Of a DNA stretch of 64,000 bases, positions 44,225 to 56,720 are shown one piece after another. Source of the stretch: Eledone cirrhosa (taxonomy: Eukaryota > Mollusca > Cephalopoda > Octopoda > Eledonidae); contig OZ024743.1 of assembly GCA_964016885.1 (NCBI GenBank), positions 167,472,833 through 167,536,832 of the forward strand, written 5' to 3'. The notes under the pieces are model-generated. The model was given only the letters and a program-made list of their open reading frames with translations. It was not told the DNA's origin and did not search any database. The translations under genes and the position numbers were made by a program. Positions within the stretch are counted from its first letter, which is position 1, and every line of letters starts with the position of its first letter.

Positions 44225-47200
44225 AGTCCAATATCATCATCATTATCATCATTTTACGTCCACTTTTCCGTGCTTGCAAGGGTGGGACGGTTCCTTTTCA
44301 GCACAGCAACTCTCCATTCATCATGGCCCTTCGTCATCTCCTCTGTGAGCTTAAGCGATCTGAGGTCAGCTCTCACCACCTCCGCCCATGATTTTCGTGG
44401 TCTTCCTCTACTGTGTCTTCCTTCCACTGGGATTTCTTGGCACTTCTTTACCCAGCGGTCATCCTCCATGTGCATCACATGTCCATACCAACGCAGTCTC
44501 CTCTCCCGCACACTACAGTTTATCCCTCTTATACACAGTTTCACTCTTAACTTGTCTATACTTGGTCGTTCATGCACATTGACATTGCACATCCATTGGA
44601 GCATGCTTGTTTCATTTCTCTCCAGTCATCGCATATCATCCACAGTTGCTACCCATGTCTCACTACCATGCTGCATCATATAACCGGCCTTTTGTTCATA
44701 GGGAGAAACTCTTCGTTGTCAACAGAGGAAGCAACTCCCTAAACTTCTTCCAACCCGTCCTTATTCTAGACACTATGGCCTTGGAGCACCCACCCTTGCT
44801 AATCTGATCACCTAGGTATCGGAAGCTATCAACCACCTCTATAGATCCTACCTGCATTTGAAAAATGTGTCTATCACTGCCAGTTCTACTATCACATTTC
44901 CCTGAACATCTACTGCATATGTAGTTTTCCTTTCCTGTCAGTTTGCCTGCTATCCCACTACACCTCTGGTGTACCCAAGATCTGCATTATGTACATTCTA
45001 TAAAATTTATGCCCACTCCTTTTCTACATATCCAACATGGTCATTTCCCTGATGGAATCAGAGTTTTGTTCTCTTTCCTACTTATAAACAATTTAGTCTT
45101 AGCTAGATTCACTCTCAGTCCTCTTGATTCCAACTGCTGTTTCCATAGCCAGAATTTATTCTCTAGCTTCTCTACTGATTCTACTATAAATACAAGATCT
45201 TCAGCATAGATAAGTTCCCATGGGTCTTAAATGCCTCTGTTATGGCTTGGAGAACTATAATGTGTGGGCTGAGGACCAAACCCTGATGCACTCCTACTTG
45301 TATCTGGAATTCCTCACTAAACTCCATTTCTTCTCTCAATTTACTGACAGCTCCTCTGTACATAGCTTGCACTGTCCTCACAAGCCATTCCTCTACACCT
45401 AGTTTCCTTAGGGACCACCAGATGACAGATTGAGGTACTTCTCTAGGTGAAGAAAAGCTAAGTATAGTAGTTTATTCTTCTCTAAGAACCTCTCTTGTAA
45501 TTGTCTCACCAAGAAGAAGGCATCTGTTGTACTTTTCCCAGGCACAAAACTAAACTGCATTTCATCTAATTTGACCCTTTCTCTAATTAGTTGTGCTAGC
45601 ATTCTTTCTGCCAATTTCCTAACCTGATCCATCATTTTTATGCCCCTATAATTGCTCCTCTCCAGAGCATCCCCTTTACCTTTATAGCAATTTATAAGAA
45701 TACTGCTGCACCACTCTTTGGGTGTGACTCTGCCATATATAGCTTGATTGACTATGTGTGCAACCAGTTTAGTTCCTACTTATCCTGATGCCTTCAGTAT
45801 CTCATCAACTATTCCTGATGGTCCAGCGGCCTTATCAATTTTCATTTCCTTAATTGCCTCTTGGACCCTATAGTCGTCAATCTCAATTGCTGGTCCCTCT
45901 GTTGGGTCTACTGGGGGTAGTTTCCCTCGCACCCATTCATTCTCAAAATTCATCAGTCTCTCATAATGACATTTCTAGGCCTCCTTTTTCCTGGCATCAG
46001 TGACACTAAGTGCACCAGCATCATTTCGAACACACTTATCTCCAACAACATCCCGATTTACACTGACATACAGAACATGGCACGTCTCTAATCTTTTCAT
46101 CGCAGAACATTGGCAACCTCCTACTCTAAGCTTCTCTGCGTGCTAAATATACCTGACGTCTAGCCTCTCTTTTAGCGGCTGAGTATCGGTCTCTACTCCC
46201 ACCATTTTTCAAAGCCTTCCATGCTTGTCTTTTGTCTTTAATGGTTCTATCTACCATGCTGTTCCACCACCAGGTCACCCTCTGTCTCGTTGGAGCTTTG
46301 CAGTAAGTTGTCACATAAGAACTTCCAGTTATCATCTGTGTCATACAATTCTAATTTGTCTTCTTTCTCGTCATACACACCTTGAAGGGCTTTCCTAAAT
46401 TTATATTTTAATGAAAGGTCTTTTAGCTTCCATACCTTCCTTTTCCATACCTTCGTGTGTCTCATTCTGTGTCTTGCTTATTGAGATGTCACTAATGACT
46501 AACCTATGTGTGTGTGTGTGTGTGGGGGGGGGGGGTACATTCTTCCCCAGGGTATGCCTTAATATTCGAAACCATCTGTCTGTCTCATTGCCTGACTAGC
46601 AAGAAGTCAATCTGGCTTATGTGCTCACCTGGTTGGTAGGTTGGTAGGTTTCTTGAAGTTAGTGATGCAAATGGTTAGTGCACTTGCATCACAAAATTCA
46701 AGAAGCCTCACTCCTTTATTTCTTGAGCCATAACCATGACGACAATGTATCCCAGTGTATCCATCCTGGAGCTGTCCAACATGACCATTGAAGTCACCTG
46801 CTAGTATAACTAGGTCTCTGTCCCCTGTCATTATGGTTGTCTCTAGAAGTTGCTTGTAAAAGCAGTCCTTCTCATCTTTACCTAGGCCCGCTTGGGGAGC
46901 ATAGGTAGAGATAATTGTCAGCAGTATCTTGCCTACAACTAAGCTAATCTTAATTATTCAATTACTGACTCCAACTACATCTATTGTCTTATTGATCCAC
47001 CTCTCAGCCAGTAAAATGCATACCCACCTAACCCATCATCATTTCCTACCTGTTTGACTGCGATTAGTCTTGCTGAGGCACATCTCCATTTCACCTCTTG
47101 CACGCAGCACACATCCACATGTTTTCTCTCTAGCATTTCCACTATCTCACCAGATCTACCTATCAGGGTGCCAACATTAAATGTGCAACTCTGAGATGTG

Positions 47201-47520
47201 ACATCTTTTGTTGATTTTTCCTTTTCTGCAAAGAAAAAATATTTATAATCATTAACATCATTATCACTGTTGTTGTTGCTATTGTGCGATTGCTTGAAGA
47301 CGGTCGGTGGTTCTCGCACATGGCCACACTAGCCACCCCACTGCCGTGCGCAGTCCTAACATGGTTAGTGTTATTGCTGTTTACACAGTTATTGATATAC
47401 TGGTTGGATGCCCTTCCTATCACCAGCACCACTTTACAGCATGGACTGGGTGCTTTTATTTGTGCTACCAGCACTAGAGAAGTTGTCTTATTGGACTGAG
47501 GGGGCCCTCTCTACCCCATA
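44225..47520 (-). mobile_element. RTE-like LINE, copy II (minus)
   Basis: Same family and orientation as copy I and directly next to it. The 3' tail has (ATG)n-like units at 44228-44250. The putative 5' untranslated region is 47282-47520. Coding text from 47230 down to 44254 covers the EEP nuclease, a linker, the RT and the C-terminal end. Confidence 0.82.
44254..47240 (-). pseudogene. RTE-like LINE ORF: EEP endonuclease and RT, copy II
   Basis: Minus strand, many frames. EEP start: FNVGTLIGRSGEIVEMLERK, DVCCVQEVKWR. EEP end: LVILAGDFNGHVGQLQDGYT and GVRLLEFCDASALTI (46625-46831). Linker: LSLKYKFRKALQGVYDEKED and WWNSMVDRTIKDKRQAWKAL. RT: MQFSFVPGKSTTDAFFLVRQ (45408-45635), then MYRGAVSKLREEMEFSEEFQ and VGVHQGLVLSPHI (motif B as HQG). 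C-terminus: CSVRERRLRWYGHVMHMEDD and GRPRKSWAEVVRADLRSL (44254-44604). Stops and frameshifts throughout. EEP nucleases of this group nick DNA to prime reverse transcription. Confidence 0.82.
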
Positions 47521-47745
47521 GTTTGGTATGGTTTTTAATGACTGAATGCTACTACCATTTCCTCCATTTTACAGCATGGACCGGGTGCTTTTATTCATGC
47601 CACCAGCATGAGTGAAGTGATCTTACTGGACTTAGGGGGTTTCTCCACCCTGCACCAATTTATTCGGAGTGGTAGCTCTCCTAGACGGGTTGCCTACACT
47701 ATGGCTTACGGAGCCTCCGTCCGCCCCGTAGATATACACATACAC
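47521..47745 (-). mobile_element. Partial repeat of the RTE 5' module
   Basis: TTTACAGCATGGACCGGGTG and GCCACCAGCA near 47570-47615 repeat words from 47440-47490. It is a truncated extra copy of the module found at 43890-44210 and 47282-47520. Confidence 0.65.
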
Positions 47746-47780
47746 TGAAGATTTTGACCACAGCTCATACAATAGACAAC

Positions 47781-48070
47781 TTTTTATTTTCCCAGAAAAA
47801 GAAAATCCCCTAAAATTCTCCTGCATATTATCATTAAAAGCTAAGATTCTAGACAGTTGGATCCAGTTCTCATTACAACTCTTGTCTAGTAATATAAACT
47901 TACAGTTCAAAACAAAAACTAACAACCAATCTATTCGTTTTTATTTGAACTGTAAGTTTATATTACTACACAAGAGTTGTAATGAGAACTGGATCCAACT
48001 GTCTACAGTCTTAGCTTTTAATGATATGCAGGAGAATTTTAGGGGATTTTCTTTTTCTGGAAAAATAAAA
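47781..48070. repeat. Inverted repeat, arms of about 130 bp, 34-bp loop
   Basis: Left arm 47781-47910 and right arm 47945-48070 are reverse complements with a few mismatches (for example AGTTGGATCCAGTTCTCATT against AATGAGAACTGGATCCAACT). The loop is 47911-47944. A further copy of the loop-side words (CGAACAATCAATGTATTCG) follows at 48071-48090. No coding sequence. Confidence 0.92.
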
Positions 48071-48089
48071 ACGAACAATCAATGTATTC

Positions 48090-48890
48090 GTTTTTGTTTT
48101 GAACTGTTTCCATTTCAAGTTGAAATATACTGGGTAAAACATTACTTTGAATTGTTTTATTTGTCATCCTTTTACCTTGATTTATTTCTATTGCATTGCA
48201 TCAGTTTTTAAAAAATTATCAGCCATTTATTACATATCTCACAATGCTCTGTATTAAATATACCATTGAAAATCTTCTTTCTTCCATTCACGCTTGCTCC
48301 TCTATGGTGGATAACATCATCTTTCCAGCATGGATTAGTTCCAGCTGAGAAGGAGTTAAAACTCTATTATAGTGGAGTGAGCTGGGTTTGTCAGTTTCTG
48401 ATACTACAGAGGAGGGAGGATAGACTGAAGCAGAGAGTCTGGAACATTTTATGTTCAACTGCCTACTTTTCACAAGTGTAAAGTTCTTGGGAGACTGGGT
48501 TGATTCTTTGTCCATGGTGAACATCAGTGGCCTATTCATTCTGGACAAGATCTCCATCTCCATTGCATCCAGAGTTATGTCACAAAGCTGGCCCTTTGAA
48601 TTGCAGTTACAGTCCATCCAAAGGACTTCTAAACAATTTCACTCACAAGGCATGGTTTGACCCGAGGCTATGATAAATGACATGCTGTGTCCTTAGTATG
48701 GTTCCTTTATTTGATTTATTATACGTATTTATGAGCTCAAATTCTCCAATATCTATAACTTGTTTAGTTATCCTCTTCAAATTTTAATGCTTATTCAAAT
48801 TCGTTCCTACACACTATTCCCTATCTTGCTGTTCTCACCTATTTTCCTTAAGTTAATGGTTAGATCTCTCACAGTCACCGGTGTAACATA
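48090..48890. other. Unassigned AT-rich sequence
   Basis: No motif or repeat relationship seen. A 109-codon minus-strand frame at 48288-48617 has no recognisable domain and no support as a gene. Confidence 0.45.
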
Positions 48891-49105
48891 TTCAGCTCTA
48901 CTCCACCTTTACTGCCACCACTTACCAATCACTTCATTCGTAGCTTGTAAAGAGGGGCACCTCATTCAGCTCCACTCCATCTTTACTGCCACCACTTACC
49001 AATCACTTCATTCATAGCTTGTCAAGAGGGGCACCTCATTCAGCTCCACTCCACCTTTACTGCCGCTACTTACCAATCACTTCATTCATAGCTTGTCAGA
49101 GGGGT
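48891..49105. repeat. 74-bp minisatellite, about 2.9 units
   Basis: Units start TTCAGCTCYACTCCA at 48891, 48965 and 49039 and contain CTTACCAATCACTTCATTC. Units differ at a few positions. Confidence 0.93.
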
Positions 49106-50559
49106 GCCCCTATAACGTGATAGAAATATCAGCCAACTTCCTTCAAATCCATCTTACCATCTTCTATAAAGATAATATGGATAATGTTTTCATATATGGA
49201 TAATGTTTTCATACATGTAAGTGGTTGGGCATTCCACAGATTACCTTTAACGTAATTCTCGGGGAGATTCAGGTGCAGTCCATCTGGTGGTATTTCAAAT
49301 AGTTTCTGTCTACCCAGTTTCACTCACAAGGGAAAGGCATGGATCAATCCATGGCTATGGTAAAAGCCCATAAGGCCTCACAGTGTTATCGAACATGGGA
49401 CCTAATGATTGTGAAGCAAAATCCTTAATCATTTGGCCATGCTGTGTTCATTAGAGGACTCCATAAAGTTATAAATATACAATAAACGATGTAAGGGGTA
49501 CGCAGTCAATATGGGGTACAAAGACAATAAATTGTGAGGTTTAGCAGAAAAGAGAAATATAGCAACAGAAAAGTTTGGTCAATGTGCACATTGATGCAGC
49601 TTTTTCATGAGGAGACACAACCTAAGCATGAGTGTAATGTCCAAGATTACACAGAAGAGGCTGGAAGAGTATGAAGAAAATAAAAAATAAACATGCACTG
49701 TATTTTCACAAAGTAAACAAATTATGATCAAAAACAAAAAGGCAATGTAGATGAAGTGACACCAAATAAAATTTCCGAAAATAAAAATGCACCAATCGTG
49801 ACTATAAAACCAACTGAACATGAAAGACAAAAAATTACAAAAAACATTTGGATATTGTCATTTTGGGCTCTTGCACAGATAGTGTAAAGCAGTTACAAAA
49901 GTTGGCATTACAGTTACGCTATTCAAATGTATGTGAGCCGAATAGAACCAGTGGATGACTGCTAAGAATTTAGCTATCCTAGGAAGACAACTGAAAAAAT
50001 AATCCACTTTTGCATAGGTGTTTTAATAGGTCATTGTGTGTAGCTGGCAGAGTTGATACAGTAAAAACTCATATGTCAAATATGGCGAGTGGAAAAACTT
50101 CAGGTAACTAAGATTATCAACACAATCTGAAGATAAATACTAAGATAAACATAGGGAACATGGGATATAAACTCATACAATATCTATTTACAAAAATAAA
50201 AATATTCATATGATGCAGGAACTATTAACTTTACTCTGTGTGCTCAAAGTCACTTTGCCTATGATGCCTGGTTCCCAGCCTGATTAATGGGGCTTGTGAC
50301 ATTACACCAATAGACTACTCAGTACTCCCCTCCTGCTAAACATTTGTCATAAAATATTCCAGCATTAATACCACGGTCAACAAGTTAGATTTAGCTAATA
50401 AATCCGTTCTTTCTTTACAAATTTGTTCAATAGTGGATCCTTATCATATTTATGGTCCCCATCTACTCCAGTTATTGTCATTGTATAGAGTTTAGTGATG
50501 GCCTGAGTGGCATGCATCTATTTAACTAATTCTCACATGAATGTATTGGTAAATTATAT
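49106..50559. other. Unassigned sequence, no gene seen
   Basis: AT-rich DNA with a short direct repeat ATGGATAATGTTTTCATA (49178-49212). A stretch near 49360-49440 resembles the tRNA-like head of a decayed SINE in wording (ATTGTGAAGC, AATCATTTGGCCATGCTGTG) but is too diverged to call. Confidence 0.4.
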
Positions 50560-50946
50560 ATCATTTCATCATCATTATTTCATTTTATGTCCGCTTTTCC
50601 CTGCTTGCAAGGGTGGGACGGGAACTGATTCTGGCTTGATTTCTACAGCTGGATGCCCTTCCTAACACCAACCTCATTTACAGTGAGTGCTGGGTGCTTT
50701 TTTTCTGTGGCGCCTACACGTCCACTTTACAGTGTGGGCTGGGTGCTTTTTTGCCATGGCACCTCCACGATCACTTTGCAGTGGAATGATATGGACCCCA
50801 GTCCCTATAATCTCATTTCTACAGCTGAGTAAACTGGAGCAATGTGAAATAAAGTGTCTTGCTCAAGGAAACAACACATCACCTGGTCTGAGAATTGAAC
50901 TCACAATCTTTCGATTGCAAGGCCAATGCTCTAACCACTAAGCCAT
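50560..50946 (-). mobile_element. tRNA-headed SINE (second type), near full length, RTE-type tail
   Basis: Read on the minus strand: GGCTTAGTGGTTAGAGCATT (A box), TTGTGAGTTCAATTCTCAGA (B box), GAGCAAGACACTTTATTTC, a body with two GGGTGCTTTT-complement units, AGGAAGGGCATCCAGC, then the tail CCACCCTTGCAAGCAGGGAA AAGCGGACATAAAATG and ATG-type units. The tail matches the 3' ends of RTE copies I and II (44228-44285 and 40264-40330). A SINE sharing its 3' end with a LINE is normally mobilised by that LINE's enzymes. Confidence 0.85.
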
Positions 50947-50949
50947 GTG

Positions 50950-50956
<7 letters not shown>

Positions 50957-51033
<77 letters not shown>
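50957..51033. repeat. (CT)n followed by (TA)n
   Basis: About 22 CT units and 16 TA units, directly before the truncated family A PLE; the same pair as 1172-1251. Confidence 0.97.
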
Positions 51034-51037
<4 letters not shown>

Positions 51038-51540
51038 CTTCAAATTTAGCTAAACTACCTACCCGTAGGGACACGTGCAACCCTGTAGTTAGTACTAACT
51101 GTAATTGCAGGAATCGGGTTGATTGCCCCCTATCCGGGAAATGCCTCTCTAGTAACATTGTCTACAAATGTAAGGTTGAAACACCCACGTCCCGTAGGGC
51201 CTACATAGGGTTAACCGCCAATAGATTCAAGCAGCGTCTTTACATGCATACCCATTCTTTTCTTTACACTCTAAGAAGGAATATGAGGTCACTTTCAGCT
51301 TATATCTGGAGTCTAAAAGACAACCACACCCTATATAAGTTACACTGGCAGATTCTAGCTAGGGCTAGATCGTATAACGGAAATAAAAGACCATGTGACC
51401 TCTGCGCCGCTGAGGCCCTGGAACTACTCTACGCCACAGACCACATCTTAAACAAAAAATCTGAGGCAATTTCGGCTTGTAAACATAAATTGCACAAAAC
51501 TTTCCTGTATTACAGCCACACATTATACCCTAACGGATAG
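51034..51540 (+). pseudogene. Family A PLE, second copy: linker and GIY-YIG nuclease
   Basis: Open frame of about 168 codons: ASNLAKLPTRRDTCNPVVST, NCNCRNRVDCPLSGKC, VYKCKVETPTSRRAYIGLTA, NRFKQRLYMHTHSF, SAYIWSLKDN, CDLCAAEALELLYATDHILN and a C-terminus HKTFLYYSHTLYPNG ending in TAG at 51538-51540. The YIG motif and following Arg are intact, and the C-terminus is complete, unlike the copy at 2521-2990. The RT half is absent, cut at the (TA)n border, so this is a fragment with an undamaged nuclease domain. Confidence 0.9.
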
Positions 51541-52569
51541 TACGATCTATACGCGGATATTTTACGTCTTGATGAGGTAGCTAAGTATATGTTATGTTTA
51601 TACCACTACTTATTTGCATAGGTAAGTATATATTACCTGTATGTTTTGTGAAGGTACGTATACTTTCTCGCACGTATATTTGATTGTATATCTTATGGCG
51701 CATATTTTATATATTCTAGTACATATGCTTTTGGTTATGTGTATACGTGAGTTTTGCGTCTGTGTGAGTATGCGGGTTCGTACGTATGTAGAGTGTGTGT
51801 ATTTGTGTACTTCGTGTTTTGGTTGACGTACGTCTCCGAACATATGTGTATTTACATGTAGGTATGTGTGTGCGCTTGTTATATACGTATTTATTTATTT
51901 ATATACGTTTATTTAATTATTTGTATACACACACACACACACACACATATTTATATACCTTTGGCGAGTGTTTTCGCGTATGCTTGTGTATGTATGTACG
52001 TATATGGATGCGTGTATGTATTTATTTAATTTCAATTACCTCTGTATTTTATTTACTTTATTCTTAACTCTGAAGCCGAGAATCATTCGGTTTCCTAGTT
52101 AGAATTTTAGTCTACGACTTCAGTTATACCATTTACGTGGTTTTGTCTTTGTGTTCTCCACGCACCAAATATGACGTATTATCTTCGTTTTTTCCGTTCA
52201 TTGCCAGAGAACGTCTCTATGAACCGCCTAATAGAATATTAGTCTACGTGTAATTGTTTTTCACCGTTCCAAATAATGACGTATTATATTCGTTTTTTCC
52301 CGTTCTTTGCCAGGGAACGTTTCCACGAACCAAAGTATCGTCTTCCTGTCTTCTTCCGGTTGCAACCTTTTTTTGAAATATTTACTTCTGCGTTCACAGA
52401 TTGACTTTATTAGTTTCAGAAGATCCCGTTAAGGGTGAAAGCAGCGATTCTTTGCTTAAACTATAATCTGTTATTTTAATAAATATTTGCTCTACGATTT
52501 TTATATATTTGATATATATTTATCCTTATCGAGCCCTCTTTGGATTTTAGTCTTCAAATTTATTATTAT

Positions 52570-52570
<1 letters not shown>
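51541..52570 (+). mobile_element. Family A PLE 3' region, second copy
   Basis: Aligns with 2991-4075 (TACGAYCTATACGCGGATATTTT, GTGAGTTTTGCGTCTGTGTG, CCGAGAATCATTCGGTTTCC) and extends further, to TTTGGATTTTAGTCTTCAAA and TTTATTATTATTACT, then (TA)n. The terminal block is the inverse of 1252-1400. Confidence 0.85.
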
Positions 52571-53100
<530 letters not shown>

Positions 53101-53212
53101 GGAACGAGTAGGACCCCGACGGCTGAGCTCAAGCCGTTTTGACGGCTAATTCTGGACGCAGAATTAGCCATCGAAACGGCTTGAGCTCACCCGTCGGGGT
53201 CCTACTAGTTTC
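53101..53212. repeat. 54-bp inverted repeat with 4-bp loop
   Basis: 53101-53154 and 53159-53212 pair with five mismatches (TAGGACCCCGACGG and CCGTCGGGGTCCTA; GCTCAAGCCGTTTTGACGG). The same words flank the PLE module at 36485-37030, so this is a PLE C/D-type terminal structure. Confidence 0.92.
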
Positions 53213-53394
<182 letters not shown>

Positions 53395-53715
53395 GGTAGA
53401 ACACTGGAAGGTAATATCCATAATGGTAGAGCACTCAGTCCATGGGACGAGTTAGGTAGAAGTGGTTACACAACAGTCAGTTAACCATACCGAGAACAAT
53501 TGTTTCACCTTAGCGGATCCTCACCTCGTAATGGGCATGGTTATACGGAACAGGAAAGACAACTGTATGAACGCGCATGTGCAGAAACGGTCACTTCACT
53601 CAAGCAATACTAAATTGCGTGCAAGAGGTGTAAGGGAGATAACTGCGAAAGTCCGAAAGTTTCTAGTTGATAAGAAAATTAGGATGTTGTTGTAACTCAA
53701 TCCGGAGCTTTGTAG
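53395..53715. other. Unassigned, probably PLE C 3' region
   Basis: No motif seen. Its place just after the minus-strand nuclease end suggests 3' untranslated sequence of element C. Confidence 0.4.
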
Positions 53716-53720
53716 TTATG

Positions 53721-55332
53721 TTAGAGGTGTTTCCAGACGTGTGGACAACGTGTGAATAATTCATTTCTTGAGTTTAGGCAATCGCTATTGCGTATTCTCT
53801 TTAGAATATTTATTCGTTCATCAATACATAGTCCACATGACGGATATCCCCTTGCGTAGGGCTTGGACTTAGTGATAGCTTTCCATTGAATGGAGTAGTC
53901 TATACTTGAGTCCTTGAGAGACCATACGTGGATAGCGAGTCTCGTGAATGAACGTCTGTCCGGGTACCTAAAGGTCGACTGGTGGTTCAGGAAGCGTTCC
54001 TTAAATCGGCCCTCCGCCATACCCACATAGGATTTGACCTTCTGTGGTTGATTTGGTCGGTCTGAAGTGACCGCAGCTTCATAAACTACAACGGGTGTGT
54101 TGCATTGCTGTTGAAGGGGACAATCTTCAGGCTTACGACAAGAGCACTCTGGTGGGGGTGTTGCTCTTAGGGCTGTTGCTGATGTGGGCCTTCATGTTCT
54201 TAGCGCAGGAGTATCCTAGTTTTACTTTGTGTCGGTTAAAGATGGAGCGATATTTATAACCTATGGGAAAGTGTCTATCTAAGAGGGCTAGAAAATGTTT
54301 GCCTACATTGGTTTTAACGTTGAGTGAGAAGGGAGGAGAGAACCAGATAGTTTGTCTATTGTTACGCTTTGTTTTCTTATTGCTGTTGTTTTTAGTGGGA
54401 GTGTAAGCGATGGGTTGCGAGAAGCCGCTATTAGCTAACGCCGTGTTATAGTAGGGTGCCGCTCTGTCAAAGATAGCCTTATTAGAGGAGAGGTTTGAGA
54501 TTCTAGTAGTGATATTATTTACGAAGTTTCAATAAACAGTGGGAGGGTGGCATGAGTCCTTGTGAATGTAATTGAGTTTTTCGTTAAGCTTATGGAAGGT
54601 TCTGTAGGTGTGTGTGCGAAGGTCTAAATTAATGTCTAAGAAATCTACGCTAGAGAGGTTGGTAGCTACTGTTATCCTAAGTCCTAACTCATTGAAGTCT
54701 TTTTTAAACCGGTCGAGGTCGTGACCACTTTTCTGGCTCGATAAGGTCAGTCCATCGTCGCGGTATATTCCCGTGTGGAAGTCCGGGAATCTAATACGTA
54801 ATATATCTAAAATAAATAGGCTAACCAAGTCACATACGTCAGCACTGTCAAACGATCCCATGGAGACGTCGAATAGTTCTGAAGTTGTTGACTTCTTTGC
54901 CCAGGCTACTCCATTGTTGAAGAGGAGGGTTTTCCGGCAGTGAGCGATGATTTCCCTGTCTAAATCATGGACGGTGGTGTAAGTGGTAGCGAAGTCCAAC
55001 GCTTTGTTTAACAGGGTCTCTGAGATCTACGGGTAAAAATCTAGGCCAGAAGAAGTAGGCGAAAAAGAGTTCTGGAGAAAATAGAGAAGGAACGTTATAG
55101 AATAGGTAAATCGGTGGAACTGGGATGTTCTTGGTGGAGAAGTCGATATTGTGTTTTCGCATGGTGGGTAATGAAACTTGAGTTGGGTGGAAAAGTCAGG
55201 ATATGGCGTGGTAGGGTTGGAAAGTGCTCTACTACGGAGGTAGGAGCTAGATAACGAAGGCGTTGTGGTAAGGAACCAGATGGACCTTAACGCACCAGAG
55301 TACTCAATACTTAGGGTAGTAGAGTGGGTAAT
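53721..55332 (-). pseudogene. Penelope-like element (family C), RT and GIY-YIG nuclease
   Basis: Minus strand. The leader 55332-55170 matches the 36413-36720 module. N-terminal RT text (VPPIYLFYNVPSLFSPELFF) is at 54965-55162, then a frameshift. 54999-54529 reads LDREIIAHCRKTLLFNNGVA, LFDVSMGSFDSADVCDLVSL, motif C YRDDGLTLS (about 54740-54765), FLDINLDLRTHTY and KLNEKLNYIHKDSCHPP, then a stop. The PLE middle region and Cys-rich linker (54030-54480) are in broken frames. The nuclease is at 54026-53721: VGMAEGRFKERFLNHQSTFR, LAIHVWSLKDSSIDYSIQW and CGLCIDERINIL. Catalytic motifs are present, but at least two frame breaks silence it. Confidence 0.9.
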
Positions 55333-56720
55333 ATGAAAATACGGGATACCAAATTCATCCAGTTTGACATAGAGAGTTACTATGCATCTATTACCTTACC
55401 GCTCCTTACGGCCGCTTTGGACTTTGCCAAAACACTCACACACATCACTGACCAGGAAAGAAATATCATACTCCACGCCAGGAAGACAGTCCTACTTTTC
55501 GACAACTCCAAGTGGATAAAGAGAGCTCCCGACTCCCTCTTCGACGTCAGTATGGGCGTGACCGATTCGGCCGAGGTGACCGATCTTAAAGGATTATTCC
55601 TACTAAGGATTAACTCACTGAAATGTTTCCTGCATTCGGCGGTGGATATTACCGAGACGATGGGCTCCTTACCCTCAATGTGTACAACCCCAGTATTACC
55701 GACCGGGTCCGTAAACAACTAATCAACTTCTTCCGGGACTGGGGATTTAAAATCACAGTACAAACGTCCCTAACCAGAGTCAATTTCCTGGACGTTACCC
55801 TCAACCTCGAAAATGATCTGTACTACCCATACAGGAAACCAAACGACAAACTTCACTACATCCGCCACCGCTCCAGCCATCCTAGAAACATCACCAATAA
55901 CCTGGTTAAAAACATCTCCCTCCGCATATCTCGTTTGTCCGTTAATGAGCAGATATTCAACGAACTTGCGCCTCATTACAATCAGGCCCTCAAGCAAAGC
56001 GGCTTCCGGGAGGAAATATCCTTTTATCCAGATTCCCTTAGCGAAATCAGCAGGCGACACCGCCGCGCACTCCCGTGACATGGTTCAACCCTCCCCACAA
56101 TGCCGAGATGGCAACACCTATCGGGAAAATCTTCTTTAGGCTCCTCGAAAAACACTTCCCACTACAACACCGCTACCACAACATAATCAACAAAAACTAT
56201 CAAACTCTCTTACAGCACCACACCCAACTTCGCACAAAACATCGCCTCCTCAAACAACAAAAAACTCAACCCCTATGGAAGAAACAACCTAGACATTAGT
56301 GGAGAGCCGACCAGGAGGTGTAACTACTCTGATAGATCTACGTGCCCCCTCAACAACAGATGCCGAGAACGTAACGTGATCTTCCAGTGCAACGTGAGGA
56401 CGGACACCTCCAACAAAGCTTATATAAGATTAACCGCTTGTAACTTTAAGACCCGGATCTACCAACACCGACATATGTTCCGAAACTCGGCCCGGCGACA
56501 TGCCACTACACTTTCGGGCCACATCTGGGACCTCCAAGATAATAACATAACATAAATCTTACTTGGAGCTTACTGTCCAGGGGTAACTCCTACACGGGAG
56601 GACGCCGTCCGTGTAACTTATGCACGGAGGAAACATTACAAATGATGTTTACGAAGGACCAACTCCTAAACAAAAAAGACGAACTGGTAACTGCATGCAA
56701 ACACCGATTGTGTAGGACTT
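55324..56720 (+). pseudogene. Penelope-like element (family D), RT and GIY-YIG nuclease
   Basis: Begins at motif A: KFIQFDIESYYASITLPLL, then ARKTVLLFDNSKWIKRAPDS and LFDVSMGVTDSAEVTDLKGL. A frameshift near 55615 leads to GGGYYRDDGLLTLNVYNPSI (motif C), VNFLDVTLNLENDLYYPYRK and ISLRISRLSVNEQIFNELAP (to 56078). Another shift gives TWFNPPHNAEMATPIGKIFF (56075). The linker CNYSDRSTCPLNNRC and the nuclease AYIRLTACNFKTRIYQHRHM, LSGHIWDLQDNNIT are near 56320-56550, with the YIG Gly replaced by Arg; the end CNLCTEETLQMMFTKDQLLN is in yet another frame. It is 5'-truncated, starting next to the leader of element C in divergent orientation. Confidence 0.9.

Noticed and set aside
48288..48617. 109-codon minus-strand frame as a host gene
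   Set aside because: No domain, no splice context, and composition like the surrounding unassigned DNA.
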